Below, piece after piece: positions 1 to 9,327 of a stretch of DNA of 64,000 bases; position 1 is the stretch's first letter; each line of letters starts with the position of its first letter. A program made the position numbers and the translations under genes. This stretch comes from Tenacibaculum ovolyticum DSM 18103 (GTDB taxonomy: Bacteria; Bacteroidota; Bacteroidia; Flavobacteriales; Flavobacteriaceae), in the NCBI RefSeq assembly GCF_000430545.1, contig NZ_AUMF01000015.1:61028-125027 (forward strand). Reading direction: 5' to 3'. Below the pieces are notes generated by a model. That model worked only from the letters and a program-made list of their open reading frames with translations. It did not search any database and had not been told where the DNA came from.

Positions 1-241
1 CTATTTTTTTATAAATAATTATTCCCTTTTCCTTATTTTTATATGCAAAATATATTGAGATACCTACTATAAATAAAAAGAAAGGAAATACTAAATCTGT
101 AGGTGTTAATCCATGCCATTCGGCATGTAACAAAGGTGTATAAACAGAGTTCCATGTACCAGGAGTATTTACCAAAATCATAGCAACAATGGTAAACCCT
201 CTTAATAAATCTACAGATTCAATTCTTTTTTTTTTAATCAT
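1..241 (-). CDS. N-terminal part of a COG4299/DUF5009 membrane acyltransferase (heparan-alpha-glucosaminide N-acetyltransferase-like), cut by window edge
   Basis: The minus strand opens with ATG at 241-239 and stays open to base 1, giving the first 80 residues. They begin [18 protein letters not shown] and continue with a hydrophobic helix, [21 protein letters not shown] and a second helix ending FIVGISIYF. This is the usual start of the COG4299 family, multi-pass membrane proteins related to lysosomal heparan-alpha-glucosaminide N-acetyltransferase and often linked to amino-sugar use in Bacteroidota. The C-terminal part is outside the window, so length and integrity are unknown. Family assignment is from remembered motifs; substrate is not known. 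Confidence 0.8.
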   Translation of the reverse strand, partial: MIKKKRIESVDLLRGFTIVAMILVNTPGTWNSVYTPLLHAEWHGLTPTDLVFPFFLFIVGISIYFAYKNKEKGIIIYKKI

Positions 242-390
242 AATTAACTTTAATTAAACCTTTCTATTTGTTAAGCATATATAATTTAGAAGGTTTAGTA
301 AAAGTATCAAAAAAAATTATTCTTTTATATAATTGAAGTTCAGTAATTAAAATATGCTATCACAACACTTTTTTAAAAAATTATTTTAAA

Positions 391-420
391 AAAAAGCGAT
401 TGAAATTTCAACCGCTTTTT
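391..420 (-). terminator. Rho-independent terminator of the large metalloprotease gene
   Basis: Arms AAAAAGCG (391-398) and CGCTTTTT (413-420) pair, and the interior TTGAAATTTCAA is itself a palindrome, with one A/C mismatch between the two parts. On the minus strand the hairpin is followed by a T-rich run. It lies 20 bases past the stop of the minus-strand gene ending at 440. Confidence 0.75.
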
Positions 421-439
421 TATAAAATATATTTATACT

Positions 440-3400
440 TTATTTTTTTATAAACATTTTGTACTCAATTTTATTTCCATTTAATATCTGTAAAATGTAA
501 GTACCATTTTGTATATCTTCTAGGTTAAATTTAATTTTTTGATTATTAATATTTGTTTTTTCTTTAATCTTCTTACCTGTAATATCTACTATTTGAATGA
601 TAATATTCGAATTTTTAATTACAGTATTTTTACTGAAAGTAACCATCAATTCACTACTAACCGGGTTTGGATATATTGTAGTTTCATCTAACTTTACATT
701 AGAAGTATTAAATTTTGCCTGAGTACTAGAGTTTATACTTACAGTATAATCTTCTACTTCACCATCTCCAACACTACCACATGAATTTGGAGCTATATCA
801 TATTTCATAGATACTCGCATTCTTGTATTTCCTAATTTTGAAGTTGTTGGTACTACTATTAATCCTGTTACTGCTGTTGTTGAAGAGGTTCCTGCATCAA
901 AAGCTACCTCATCAGTTCCAAAAGTACCATCTTGATTGTAATCAATCCATACTTTAAAATATTCTTTATAAGCAGTCCCTGAATGCCCTGGTGTTAACAT
1001 TATTTCTGTTGAAGACCCAGTTCCTAATGGTATTGTTTTTGATGTAAAATCTGAATATTTTTGAGCATCTGAGTTATTTATAAAACTACCTACTTTTACT
1101 CCTGAAATCCATTCGTATTGTACTCGTGTTCCTGCTGATTCACAATAGGTAATAGGATTTGGATTTGTAGCTCCTGAAATATTTACAGTATAATCTTCTA
1201 CTTCACCATCTCCAACACTTCCACATGAATTCGGAGCTGTATTATACTTCATTGATACTCGCATTCTTGTATTTCCTGGTTTTGCAGTTATTGGTACTTC
1301 TATTATTCCTGTTGCTGCGGTTGTTGAAGCTGCTCCTGCATCAAAAGCTACCTCATCTGTTCCGAAAGTTCCATCTTGATTATAATCTATCCAAACTTTA
1401 AAATACTCTTTATAAGCAGTTCCTGAATGCCCTGGTGTTAATGTTATATCTGTTGTTGAACCTCCTGGTAATGTTATTGTTTTTGATGTAAAATCTGAAT
1501 ATTTTTGACCTCCTGAATTATTTATAAAACTACCCACTTTTACTCCTGAAATCCATTCGTATTGTACTCGTGTTCCTGCTGATTCACAATAGGTAATACT
1601 TGATCCTTTATTTACTGTAATATAACCTTCTTTTGTAATTGCATTAGTACCACCTAAATTACTAGCTGTTAATGTTACTTTAAATATACCTTCTGAATTA
1701 TATGTAATTGAAGGGTTTTGCTCTGTTGATGTAGCTGGTGTACCTCCTTCAAAAGACCATGACCATCCTGTAGGACTATTCGTAGAACTATCAGTAAAAA
1801 TAATTGTTGCTCCTTCTGTTATTGTAGTCGAATTTGCTTCAAAATTGGCTATTGGAGCTTGTACAGTTGTTCCTGTAAGGTTAACGGTATAATCTTCAAT
1901 ATCTGCTTCAACTATTTCACCACATCTTGGTCTATCTTTATTATCGTATGAATAATAACGGATAACTCTCATTAAAGATATTCCGTTTGAATAAATTTTA
2001 GGAACTGTTATATTTCCATTTAATACCATATCAGGAGTATCTGAAGCTACTGCTCTTCTTTCATAAGCAATTTCATTATCAGAAAATTCATTATTTCTAT
2101 TCCAATCAATCCAAACAACTAAATTAGTTCCTGCCTCACTAGTTGCATTTGTAATTTGCTGATATGTTGTTAATTCTATAGGGTATGTTTGTCCTTGTAT
2201 AAGGCTTGTAGATAAACTAGTGAAATCACCATATCCAGTTCCTCCTTTTTCTGTTACATTATTAATATCACCAAACACAACTTTAGTTACATCATTTCTT
2301 CCTGGATAAGTACCTCTTCTTGAAACTTCACAATATGCTGTTGGATGTGGGTTAACCTTTAATGATTTTTCTATACTTTGTGAAACACTTCCTTTTTTAA
2401 CTGTTAATTTCACTTTAAAAGTTCCTACATTTTCATAGTAGATACTTGGCGGTGTTTTACCATTAAATGTAGCTGGAACTCCTCCTTCAAATTCCCAGTT
2501 CCATGAATCTGGTTCTCTAGTAGAAGTATCTGTTACTACCAGTAATTCTTTTGCAGAAATACTTGTTGGCATTTCAAATTTAGCTACTGGATATATTGGA
2601 TTTGAATTTGAAATATTAATTGTATAATCTTCAACTTCACCATGTAAAAAGAAATCACAAGGAGATGGTTTAGGGTTATCTGATTCTGTTTCATTTTTCA
2701 TTGTTATTCGTAATGCATATGTTCCATTTACATTTGGCAACGTTACTTCACCTCCATAATCAGTACCAGCAGGGTAAGGATTTGACATATGAATTTGTTC
2801 TCCATTATCTTCAAAATCTTTATCTCCATTTAAATCAATCCATATTCCAAGAATGTTTGTACCAGATGTTTTTATTCCATCATCTTTTATAGAAAAACTA
2901 TTTGCTCCAGGACGAACTTTTATTGTTTTACTTGTAAAATCAGTATAGTTAAGCGGAAAATCAGACTTTTGAGTAAACTGTTCAAAATTAAAAGTTCCTA
3001 TAGCACTTGAATAATCATCATACTTCTCATTAATATTTGCAGCTGCATAACAATAATCGTTAGGTATTTGACCTACAGTAATAGTTTCATTAGGTTTTTT
3101 ATTATATGCTATAGCTAATAACCTTGCTTCAAATCCATTTGGTTTAGACTCAAACTTCATCCAACCATAATGTAATCTTCCAGCTCTATCCCTAAAACGT
3201 AATCCTGTATAAGTTACTTTTCCGTTATGAGGAACATTAGTTCCTGATAATCTTGGGGCATTATTAACTCCGTATCCTGTAGATACAAAACTACTTGATG
3301 CATTTACTTGTGTTCCAACACTTAGTGAAATAGGATGTAGCGTAGTAGCATCCATTGTAAATCCTTTTCCTCTACCATTTAATACTACAAATTCTCCACT

Positions 3401-5716
3401 ACCAGAATTATCAGTATAATGACTTATAGAATATCTTGAATTATCACCAAAATCAAAATCTGTATCAATATATATCCACCTATTATTATTACTACTATTT
3501 ATCCACGGAGTTAAATTTTCAGTACTTATATAAGTGATATCATAGGGATCAAAAAATCGAACTTGTAAATCAAAGTTTGTTTTATTACTAGGTACAACAC
3601 TAAATGCAGCATCTTTAAATTTTAATTTTGCTAATGTACCATCACCAGTAACATGGCTACTAGCAGTACCTTGCAATTTTAATTTACCTAATTTATTATT
3701 TATTTTCTGAATAGTTGCCGTTAAACCAAGTGGTAAATTATCTACCGTAAAATGTATTCCGCTTGCTAAATTTTGAGATGTGAAGCTTGCTGTTCCTTCT
3801 AAAATAATATCTATTTCTTCAGAAAATGTACCGTTATTAATTTCATCTTCAAAAAATACTGGTTTAGATAATGCTACAGATGGTTTATCTGTTATACCTG
3901 CTTTTACTGATGCTTCAGGACTTTTATGTGAATAAAAATCTATAAACCGAGCTATTTTACCATCTGAAGACACTTCAATTCTTACCCATCCATAAAAATA
4001 TTTACCGGGAAAGGATTCTCTTTCAATTCTCATACCTACAAAACCTCTTTTACCTCTCCAAGCTTGATAAATGTTATCTGACAAAAGCCTATCTCTATCA
4101 TCATGATTCCAATCTAAATTAGGACCAATTGTAGCACCTTCTTCAATTAGTAAAACTTGTTTACTAGCATTTACAGCTACATGTTTTGCACCAGCATCGA
4201 ACCCAATCATTAATTTATTATCATCAACAGAAAGTTCATATCTAGGTCTTTGTTGATCTGGATTTATTCCAAAACCAACAAAATTATTTCCATCTATAGC
4301 AACTTGTCTTAATTCGTTAAAAGTTAAATATGTACTTTCATAAGCATTATTATACTCTACACGTAAATCTGGTCGGCTATATCCTTTAATGTTTGTAGCA
4401 TTAAAACCTGAAAAAGCTGCGTTATTAAATGTTATTTTTAAGTTTCTTATATTATTAACCTTTGTATGATTAGTAGCATTTCCTGATAAACGTATAACCG
4501 CCTCTGTATTACTGTTACTTACTACTTGTACACTTAAGCCTAAAGGTACATTTTCAACAGTATAACTATTACTAGGTAATGTACCAACGTTTGAAAATTT
4601 TGGCCCATTAACTAATCTAATTTTTACGTCTCTCCCTCCACCTATAGCTCCGTTATTTTCAAAACTTTCAGTAAATGTGGTAAAATCATAATATAACTCT
4701 GGCCCATTAGGGTTTTGAGAAAATACTTGCGCATGATTATTTGTTTGCCATAAAGGTTTTCTTGAAGAAAATTCTAAAGCAGCTTGCATACGCTGTACTT
4801 GTCCCCTTGTAAACATTCTATAACAATCAGAATAATCCATAAAATTTTCTGAATTTGGAATACCTGCTCCAGTACATTTTTCTTGTGTAACTACACAATC
4901 TAAACTAACTGTAGTAGCAGGAGTATCATCTACATTATCACCTGTACCAGAACATCCTCCTTCAAAAGTATGAGCTAAATTTAAATAGTGACCAAATTCA
5001 TGAGTTAATATTCTTCTGAAGTTTTCATTACTATTTGTTCCTAAATATCTACCATTAAAAACAGCTCTTGCTACATTTCTATCTGACTGATCTTTATTAG
5101 GATACCAAGCTACTCCTGATCTATTAAGTTTACCATCTTTTTTTAAATCTAAAAGAATGTAAACATTAAAATATTTATAATTATCCCAAGCAAATTTGGC
5201 AATTTCATCGTCATAAATATTATCTGCTCCAAAACCAGCTCTATTAGTATAATAATTTATTCCTGTTGTTGGATTTCCATTTGGATCTAGTTCAGCTAAA
5301 CGAAACTCTACATCTAAAGTAGATCTAAGGTTTTTAAACCGATTAGAAACATCATGAAAATCATTATTAAGTCCATTAAAATCTTCATTTGTTTTCTTTA
5401 ATGCTTCTTTAACCAAGGCATCATCAACTTTTTTACCTACAAAGTCAGTTCCAAAAACATGAAATACAATTGGTATTACATATTTTGATGCTTTACTTAC
5501 TGTTCCCTTTTTAAATTGTTCTTTTCTTTTTTTTATAAATTTTTTAGTTAATTCCTCAAGTTTATCAGCTTCTATTTTTGCTTTATTATTTTGTAAAAAA
5601 TAATTTTGTCTTGATGGTGTTTCACAACGAATAGGTATGTCATTACTCTCCTGGCAATACATAGGAAGTGATAATAGTCCTAGAAATAATAAAATAGTTT
5701 TTGTTAGTTTTTTCAT
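440..5716 (-). CDS. Secreted T9SS-sorted M43 (cytophagalysin/pappalysin-type) metalloprotease with PKD and four GEVEDY modules
   Basis: The protein has 1758 residues. A signal peptide (residues 1-21) is followed by a propeptide-like basic stretch and a metzincin domain: zinc motif HEFGHYLNLAH with H239, E240, H243 and H249, and a Met-turn FMDY with M293, as in family M43. Two related beta-sandwich modules follow (about 340-450 and 620-715, each with xVxNxPLGL), then GEVEDY modules at about 889-1033, 1125-1279, 1372-1514 and 1520-1660, with PKD domains at about 1040-1120 and 1284-1366. The last ~80 residues (YPNPV start, basic end) are a type A T9SS sorting domain. It should be exported to the surface or medium and degrade protein. 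The third and fourth GEVEDY modules are near-identical. It stands alone, with its own terminator. Confidence 0.92.
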   Translation of the reverse strand: MKKLTKTILLFLGLLSLPMYCQESNDIPIRCETPSRQNYFLQNNKAKIEADKLEELTKKFIKKRKEQFKKGTVSKASKYVIPIVFHVFGTDFVGKKVDDALVKEALKKTNEDFNGLNNDFHDVSNRFKNLRSTLDVEFRLAELDPNGNPTTGINYYTNRAGFGADNIYDDEIAKFAWDNYKYFNVYILLDLKKDGKLNRSGVAWYPNKDQSDRNVARAVFNGRYLGTNSNENFRRILTHEFGHYLNLAHTFEGGCSGTGDNVDDTPATTVSLDCVVTQEKCTGAGIPNSENFMDYSDCYRMFTRGQVQRMQAALEFSSRKPLWQTNNHAQVFSQNPNGPELYYDFTTFTESFENNGAIGGGRDVKIRLVNGPKFSNVGTLPSNSYTVENVPLGLSVQVVSNSNTEAVIRLSGNATNHTKVNNIRNLKITFNNAAFSGFNATNIKGYSRPDLRVEYNNAYESTYLTFNELRQVAIDGNNFVGFGINPDQQRPRYELSVDDNKLMIGFDAGAKHVAVNASKQVLLIEEGATIGPNLDWNHDDRDRLLSDNIYQAWRGKRGFVGMRIERESFPGKYFYGWVRIEVSSDGKIARFIDFYSHKSPEASVKAGITDKPSVALSKPVFFEDEINNGTFSEEIDIILEGTASFTSQNLASGIHFTVDNLPLGLTATIQKINNKLGKLKLQGTASSHVTGDGTLAKLKFKDAAFSVVPSNKTNFDLQVRFFDPYDITYISTENLTPWINSSNNNRWIYIDTDFDFGDNSRYSISHYTDNSGSGEFVVLNGRGKGFTMDATTLHPISLSVGTQVNASSSFVSTGYGVNNAPRLSGTNVPHNGKVTYTGLRFRDRAGRLHYGWMKFESKPNGFEARLLAIAYNKKPNETITVGQIPNDYCYAAANINEKYDDYSSAIGTFNFEQFTQKSDFPLNYTDFTSKTIKVRPGANSFSIKDDGIKTSGTNILGIWIDLNGDKDFEDNGEQIHMSNPYPAGTDYGGEVTLPNVNGTYALRITMKNETESDNPKPSPCDFFLHGEVEDYTINISNSNPIYPVAKFEMPTSISAKELLVVTDTSTREPDSWNWEFEGGVPATFNGKTPPSIYYENVGTFKVKLTVKKGSVSQSIEKSLKVNPHPTAYCEVSRRGTYPGRNDVTKVVFGDINNVTEKGGTGYGDFTSLSTSLIQGQTYPIELTTYQQITNATSEAGTNLVVWIDWNRNNEFSDNEIAYERRAVASDTPDMVLNGNITVPKIYSNGISLMRVIRYYSYDNKDRPRCGEIVEADIEDYTVNLTGTTVQAPIANFEANSTTITEGATIIFTDSSTNSPTGWSWSFEGGTPATSTEQNPSITYNSEGIFKVTLTASNLGGTNAITKEGYITVNKGSSITYCESAGTRVQYEWISGVKVGSFINNSGGQKYSDFTSKTITLPGGSTTDITLTPGHSGTAYKEYFKVWIDYNQDGTFGTDEVAFDAGAASTTAATGIIEVPITAKPGNTRMRVSMKYNTAPNSCGSVGDGEVEDYTVNISGATNPNPITYCESAGTRVQYEWISGVKVGSFINNSDAQKYSDFTSKTIPLGTGSSTEIMLTPGHSGTAYKEYFKVWIDYNQDGTFGTDEVAFDAGTSSTTAVTGLIVVPTTSKLGNTRMRVSMKYDIAPNSCGSVGDGEVEDYTVSINSSTQAKFNTSNVKLDETTIYPNPVSSELMVTFSKNTVIKNSNIIIQIVDITGKKIKEKTNINNQKIKFNLEDIQNGTYILQILNGNKIEYKMFIKK
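741..1597 (-). repeat. Tandem 444-bp direct repeat encoding the last two GEVEDY modules
   Basis: Bases 741-1153 and 1185-1597 are nearly the same when shifted by 444 bases (148 codons). For example the block containing ACAGTATAATCTTCTACTTC starts at 741 and at 1185, and TGTTCCTGCTGATTCACAAT starts at 1127 and 1571. The frame is preserved. Most differences look like third-position changes plus a few short replaced patches, as expected for a recent in-frame duplication or ongoing gene conversion. Confidence 0.9.
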
Positions 5717-5855
5717 CTTCGAAGGGTTTTGTTAATAGTTAATTTTCAGTAATTTAACATTAACTTTACATAAATAATAAGTATAGATAATATAATATTA
5801 CTATATGATAATAAATTAATAAAAATAGTATCAAATCATTAAAAAAAACCAAAAA

Positions 5856-5883
5856 AAAGCTGTAGAAATTATTCTACAGCTTT
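5856..5883 (-). terminator. recA terminator
   Basis: Perfect 12-bp stem AAAGCTGTAGAA (5856-5867) with TTCTACAGCTTT (5872-5883) and a 4-base loop. On the minus strand the hairpin runs into a long T tract (the A run at 5841-5857). It sits about 40 bases after the recA stop. Confidence 0.85.
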
Positions 5884-5924
5884 AATAAAAATATATTTAA
5901 AACTTTTAATAAGTATACATTTAC

Positions 5925-6932
5925 TTACTCTTGCTCTTCAATAGCTTTTTTAATTTTACCTTCAAGTTCTTCTGCTAATTCTGGATTATCTTTAATTAAG
6001 CTTTTAACAGCATCTCTACCCTGACCTAATTTAGTGTCTCCATAACTAAACCATGAACCACTTTTCTTTATAATTCCGTATTCTACACCAATATCTAAAA
6101 CTTCACCAACTTTAGATATTCCTTTTCCATACATAATATCAAATTCTGCAATTTGAAAAGGAGGTGCAACTTTATTCTTTACTACTTTAACTTTAGTACT
6201 GTTACCAATAACTCTATCGCCATCTTTAATTTGTGTTCTACGACGAATATCTAAACGAACAGATGCATAAAATTTTAATGCGTTACCACCAGTTGTAGTT
6301 TCTGGGTTACCAAACATAACTCCAATTTTTTCACGTAACTGGTTAATAAAAATAACTGTACATTTTGTTTTACTAATAGTACCTGTTAATTTACGTAATG
6401 CTTGCGACATTAAACGGGCATGTAATCCCATTTTAGAATCTCCCATTTCACCTTCAATCTCAGATTTTGGTGTTAATGCTGCAACCGAATCAATTACAAC
6501 AATATCTACCGCACCAGAACGAATTAAATTATCTGCAATTTCTAATGCTTGCTCACCATGATCTGGTTGAGAAATAATTAAATTATCTGTATCTATTCCT
6601 AAACTTTCTGCATAAAAACGATCAAAAGCGTGTTCTGCATCAATAAAAGCTGCAATACCACCTGCTTTTTGAGCTTCAGCAATAGCGTGTAATGTTAAGG
6701 TCGTCTTACCTGATGATTCTGGTCCATAAATTTCAATAACTCTTCCACGAGGATATCCACCAACTCCTAAAGCTAAATCTAACCCTAAAGATCCTGATGA
6801 AATAGCTTCAATATCTTCAACTTTACTATCTCCTAACTTCATTACTGCTCCTTTTCCGTAAGTTTTATCTAACTTATCTAGAGTAAGTTGAAGCGCTTTT
6901 AATTTCGCTTCTTTTTCTTTATCTGCTGCCAT
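5925..6932 (-). CDS. recA: Recombinase RecA
   Basis: 335 residues, close to the usual RecA length. Visible landmarks are the N-terminal [11 protein letters not shown], Walker [10 protein letters not shown], the EHAFD stretch, the Walker B-like [10 protein letters not shown], the [21 protein letters not shown] region of loop L2, and an acidic-rich tail. It catalyses strand exchange in recombinational repair and supports LexA cleavage where an SOS system exists. It is a single-gene unit with its own terminator and is divergent from the mutarotase-like gene. The 115-bp divergent region holds an 8-bp inverted repeat (AAAATAAG at 6953-6960, CTTATTTT at 6986-6993); I do not claim it is an SOS box. 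Confidence 0.98.
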   Translation of the reverse strand: MAADKEKEAKLKALQLTLDKLDKTYGKGAVMKLGDSKVEDIEAISSGSLGLDLALGVGGYPRGRVIEIYGPESSGKTTLTLHAIAEAQKAGGIAAFIDAEHAFDRFYAESLGIDTDNLIISQPDHGEQALEIADNLIRSGAVDIVVIDSVAALTPKSEIEGEMGDSKMGLHARLMSQALRKLTGTISKTKCTVIFINQLREKIGVMFGNPETTTGGNALKFYASVRLDIRRRTQIKDGDRVIGNSTKVKVVKNKVAPPFQIAEFDIMYGKGISKVGEVLDIGVEYGIIKKSGSWFSYGDTKLGQGRDAVKSLIKDNPELAEELEGKIKKAIEEQE

Positions 6933-7047
6933 AAATCGTGCTAATTATATTAAAAATAAGAGTCGCTAAGTTATAAAAAACTACGCTTATTTTACTATAT
7001 TTTTAAGCTACATTTTGTATTATTGTTTGGTTTAAAATTTTAAATAT

Positions 7048-7839
7048 ATGAGTGCTACTATTCTTTTAAAAACAATACATAGTTCAGCAACTATTAATAA
7101 AGGAGAGGTTATTAGTTTTATTTCTAATAATGAAGAAATTATGCATTCTAAAAATGCACCTGGTTGGAACGCTTCAGATATAGAAATGTTTCCTATTATT
7201 GGGCCTACGAAGTTTAATAATTATAATATTGATACCAAAAATGGTATTGCTAAACAAGACCAACATGGCTTATTACGAGAACTTACTTATAAACTTATTT
7301 CTAGTGATGCTACTACTGCTATTTTTGAAAAAAAATATGTAAAAAACACCCTTATAAAAAATTCTAAATTTCCTAAAAAATCAACCCAAGAAAATTTATA
7401 TTGGCCTTATGATTTTGTTTTTAGAAAAATTATTTCTCTTAAAAATTCATCTTTAAAAATTGATTTTGAAATTAATAGCGAAAAAGGAATGCCTTATATG
7501 TTAGGATATCATCCTAGTTTTAAACTTTTAGGTTCTGGAACCGAAATTATAAAAACTAAAGAAAAAGAAATTACTTTAAATGATATTTTAAATGTAGGAT
7601 CAGCTGCTTATAAAATTTTAAATTCTGATGAAATTATTTTGGTGAAAAATGATTCACCAAATATAAAAATTACGACTACAAATTTTAATAATTTTATGTT
7701 GTGGACAGAAGTTAATAATATGGTTTGTTTAGAACCTATAACTCAATATCCTTTATTAAAAACTCAAAATTATTCTGAAAAAAACATGAGAATAAGTTCT
7801 GGTAAAGAATTATTTTCTTGTAAAATTGAACTACTTTAA
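7048..7839 (+). CDS. Aldose 1-epimerase (mutarotase) family protein
   Basis: 263 residues with the galactose-mutarotase fold pattern: an early FPIIGP block, QHGLLREL carrying the first catalytic-type histidine, GYHPSFKL carrying the second, and a C-terminal CLEPITQYP with the expected glutamate. The family interconverts anomers of aldoses or hexose-6-phosphates. No signal peptide is visible, so it is probably cytoplasmic. The start ATG is the first in frame after the divergent recA promoter region. No sugar-use genes are adjacent, so the substrate cannot be inferred from context. Confidence 0.85.
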   Translation: MSATILLKTIHSSATINKGEVISFISNNEEIMHSKNAPGWNASDIEMFPIIGPTKFNNYNIDTKNGIAKQDQHGLLRELTYKLISSDATTAIFEKKYVKNTLIKNSKFPKKSTQENLYWPYDFVFRKIISLKNSSLKIDFEINSEKGMPYMLGYHPSFKLLGSGTEIIKTKEKEITLNDILNVGSAAYKILNSDEIILVKNDSPNIKITTTNFNNFMLWTEVNNMVCLEPITQYPLLKTQNYSEKNMRISSGKELFSCKIELL

Positions 7840-7898
7840 TTTTTATTTTTTCTTGTAGAATATGACTAAAATCATCTTTTTAACAATGATTTGTGTCG

Positions 7899-7907
7899 TA
7901 TTTTTGC
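7899..7907 (+). promoter_or_regulatory. Bacteroidota-type -7 promoter box (TATTTTTGC) before the copper-uptake set
   Basis: The sequence matches TAnnTTTGC exactly. No clear -33 TTG was found at the expected spacing; a T-rich stretch lies there. It would place the transcript start at about 7912, at or after the GTG start of the next gene, which bears on start choice for that gene. Confidence 0.45.
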
Positions 7908-7910
7908 TAA

Positions 7911-8309
7911 GTGAAGTTTCGACTTACATATAAGATATCTGCTTTTATTTTAGCAATGGTATTAGTATCGTATACTATTTACCAAATATCTGTTGTAGCA
8001 TATTATATTTCATATCAAGATTATATAATAAAAGAATTATGTGTTCAAAAAGAAAATCAACAGGGTTGTAATGGAAAATGTTATTTAATGAAAAAGCTTA
8101 CTAATGAAGCTTCAGATAATAACGCTAACACTCCTCCTAAAAATGATAAAAAATTAATAGAAAATTTTGTTTTCTTATTAGCTAAAAATACACTTGTTAA
8201 TTTTAAATGCGTTTCTGATTTAGACATTAAAAAAATAACGTATCAACAAGTTTTTAAAGATTCTTTATTTATAGAAAAAGAAACACCACCGCCAAAATAC
8301 TTCATTTAA
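7911..8309 (+). CDS. Small membrane protein with Cys motif, first gene of copper-uptake set
   Basis: 132 residues, starting at GTG 7911; an alternative is ATG 7956, which fits the promoter box just upstream better but would remove the basic N-terminus before the hydrophobic segment (residues 8-33). After the helix comes LCVQKENQQGCNGKCYLMKKL, a Cys-x8-Cys-x3-Cys pattern, and the C-terminus is TPPPKYF. I recognise this as a recurrent small Bacteroidota protein found beside TonB-dependent copper receptors; its function is not established. The cysteines and location suggest metal binding at the envelope. It probably forms a transcription unit with the downstream lipoprotein (about 110 bases away). 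Confidence 0.7.
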   Translation: MKFRLTYKISAFILAMVLVSYTIYQISVVAYYISYQDYIIKELCVQKENQQGCNGKCYLMKKLTNEASDNNANTPPKNDKKLIENFVFLLAKNTLVNFKCVSDLDIKKITYQQVFKDSLFIEKETPPPKYFI

Positions 8310-8420
8310 TTATATCAAATATTTAAGTAATAAATAAAATTATTACAGCTTTTTTATACGTTTTATTGGTTAAAATTATACCAATACTTCGTGATGTACC
8401 TAATATTTAATAAAATAAAA

Positions 8421-9263
8421 ATGAAAACTTTAAAATATATATTACCAATAATAATTACCCTATTTATTTCATCTTGTTCTAGTAATGATGATAATTTAAT
8501 TTTAGATGAAACAACGGCATTAAACCAAATACAAACACTTTCTAATACCGATCATGATGTAGAAATTTTTTCTACTGAAAGTAAATTAGAACAAGGGTAT
8601 AATAATATATACTTAAGAATAAAAGATAAAGCAACTGGTGATTATATAAAAAATGCAAATTTAACATGGAAACCAATGATGCATATGACAAATAAAATGC
8701 ATTCTTGTCCTAAGTCTTCTATAGAAAAAACAGAAGGAAAGGAAACTTTATATAATGGCTACATTATTTTTCAAATGGCAGAAAATGCAACCGAAAAATG
8801 GGATTTAACAATTAACTATACGGTTAATACTATTTCATATTCTGTTAATGATAAAATTACTGTTCCTGCTTCATCAAAGAAAAGAGTTACTGTTTTTATG
8901 GATAGTGATAATACAAAATACGTATTAGTTTTAATAAATCCTGATACACCAAAAATCGGTTTAAATGATTTTAAAATTGGAGTATATAAAATGGAAACTA
9001 TGATGTCTTTTCCTATTGTAGAAAATTATATGATTAAACAAGATCCAAGAATGCCAAGTATGGGAAATCATAGTTCGCCAAATAATACTGATTTAGCATA
9101 CAATACTACATCTAAAATGTATGAAGGTGATTTATCTTTTACAATGACAGGTTATTGGAAATTAAACTTAATGTTATATAATAATACAAACAGCTTAATT
9201 AAAGGAGAAGAGGTTACAGATACTAATGATAGTAGTAGCTTATTTTTAGAGATTGAATTTTAA
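8421..9263 (+). CDS. Met/His-rich lipoprotein with two YtkA-like domains, putative periplasmic copper binder
   Basis: 280 residues from ATG 8421; an in-frame GTG thirty bases upstream is less likely because the signal peptide starts cleanly at MKTLKY. The lipobox ends at C19 (LFISSC). Two similar halves can be seen. The first has PMMHM at 85-89 and MHSC at 93-96 followed by a YNGYIIFQM...WDLTINY strand pair. The second has MPSM at 211-214 and NH at 216-217 followed by YEGDLSFTM...WKLNLMLY. This is the YtkA-like beta-sandwich pattern, duplicated. Clustered Met, His and Cys favour Cu(I)/Cu(II) binding. It lies between the small Cys protein and a copper-type TonB receptor, and a hairpin terminator follows. 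Confidence 0.72.
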   Translation: MKTLKYILPIIITLFISSCSSNDDNLILDETTALNQIQTLSNTDHDVEIFSTESKLEQGYNNIYLRIKDKATGDYIKNANLTWKPMMHMTNKMHSCPKSSIEKTEGKETLYNGYIIFQMAENATEKWDLTINYTVNTISYSVNDKITVPASSKKRVTVFMDSDNTKYVLVLINPDTPKIGLNDFKIGVYKMETMMSFPIVENYMIKQDPRMPSMGNHSSPNNTDLAYNTTSKMYEGDLSFTMTGYWKLNLMLYNNTNSLIKGEEVTDTNDSSSLFLEIEF

Positions 9264-9270
9264 GTATAAT

Positions 9271-9304
9271 TAAAGCCTTTAATAAATATTTATTAAAGGC
9301 TTTA
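9271..9304 (+). terminator. Terminator hairpin after the copper-binding lipoprotein
   Basis: A perfect 34-base palindrome, TAAAGCCTTTAATAAAT and its reverse complement, followed by a T-rich run. It separates the lipoprotein from the TonB receptor, so the receptor may get its own promoter or rely on read-through; the palindrome could work on either strand. Confidence 0.75.
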
Positions 9305-9327
9305 TATTTTTTATAAACTATTTTTTT

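Noticed and set aside
6953..6993. AAAATAAG...CTTATTTT repeat upstream of recA as an SOS box
   Set aside because: The spacing of 25 bases is too long for a LexA site and no Bacteroidota SOS consensus is known to me that it matches.
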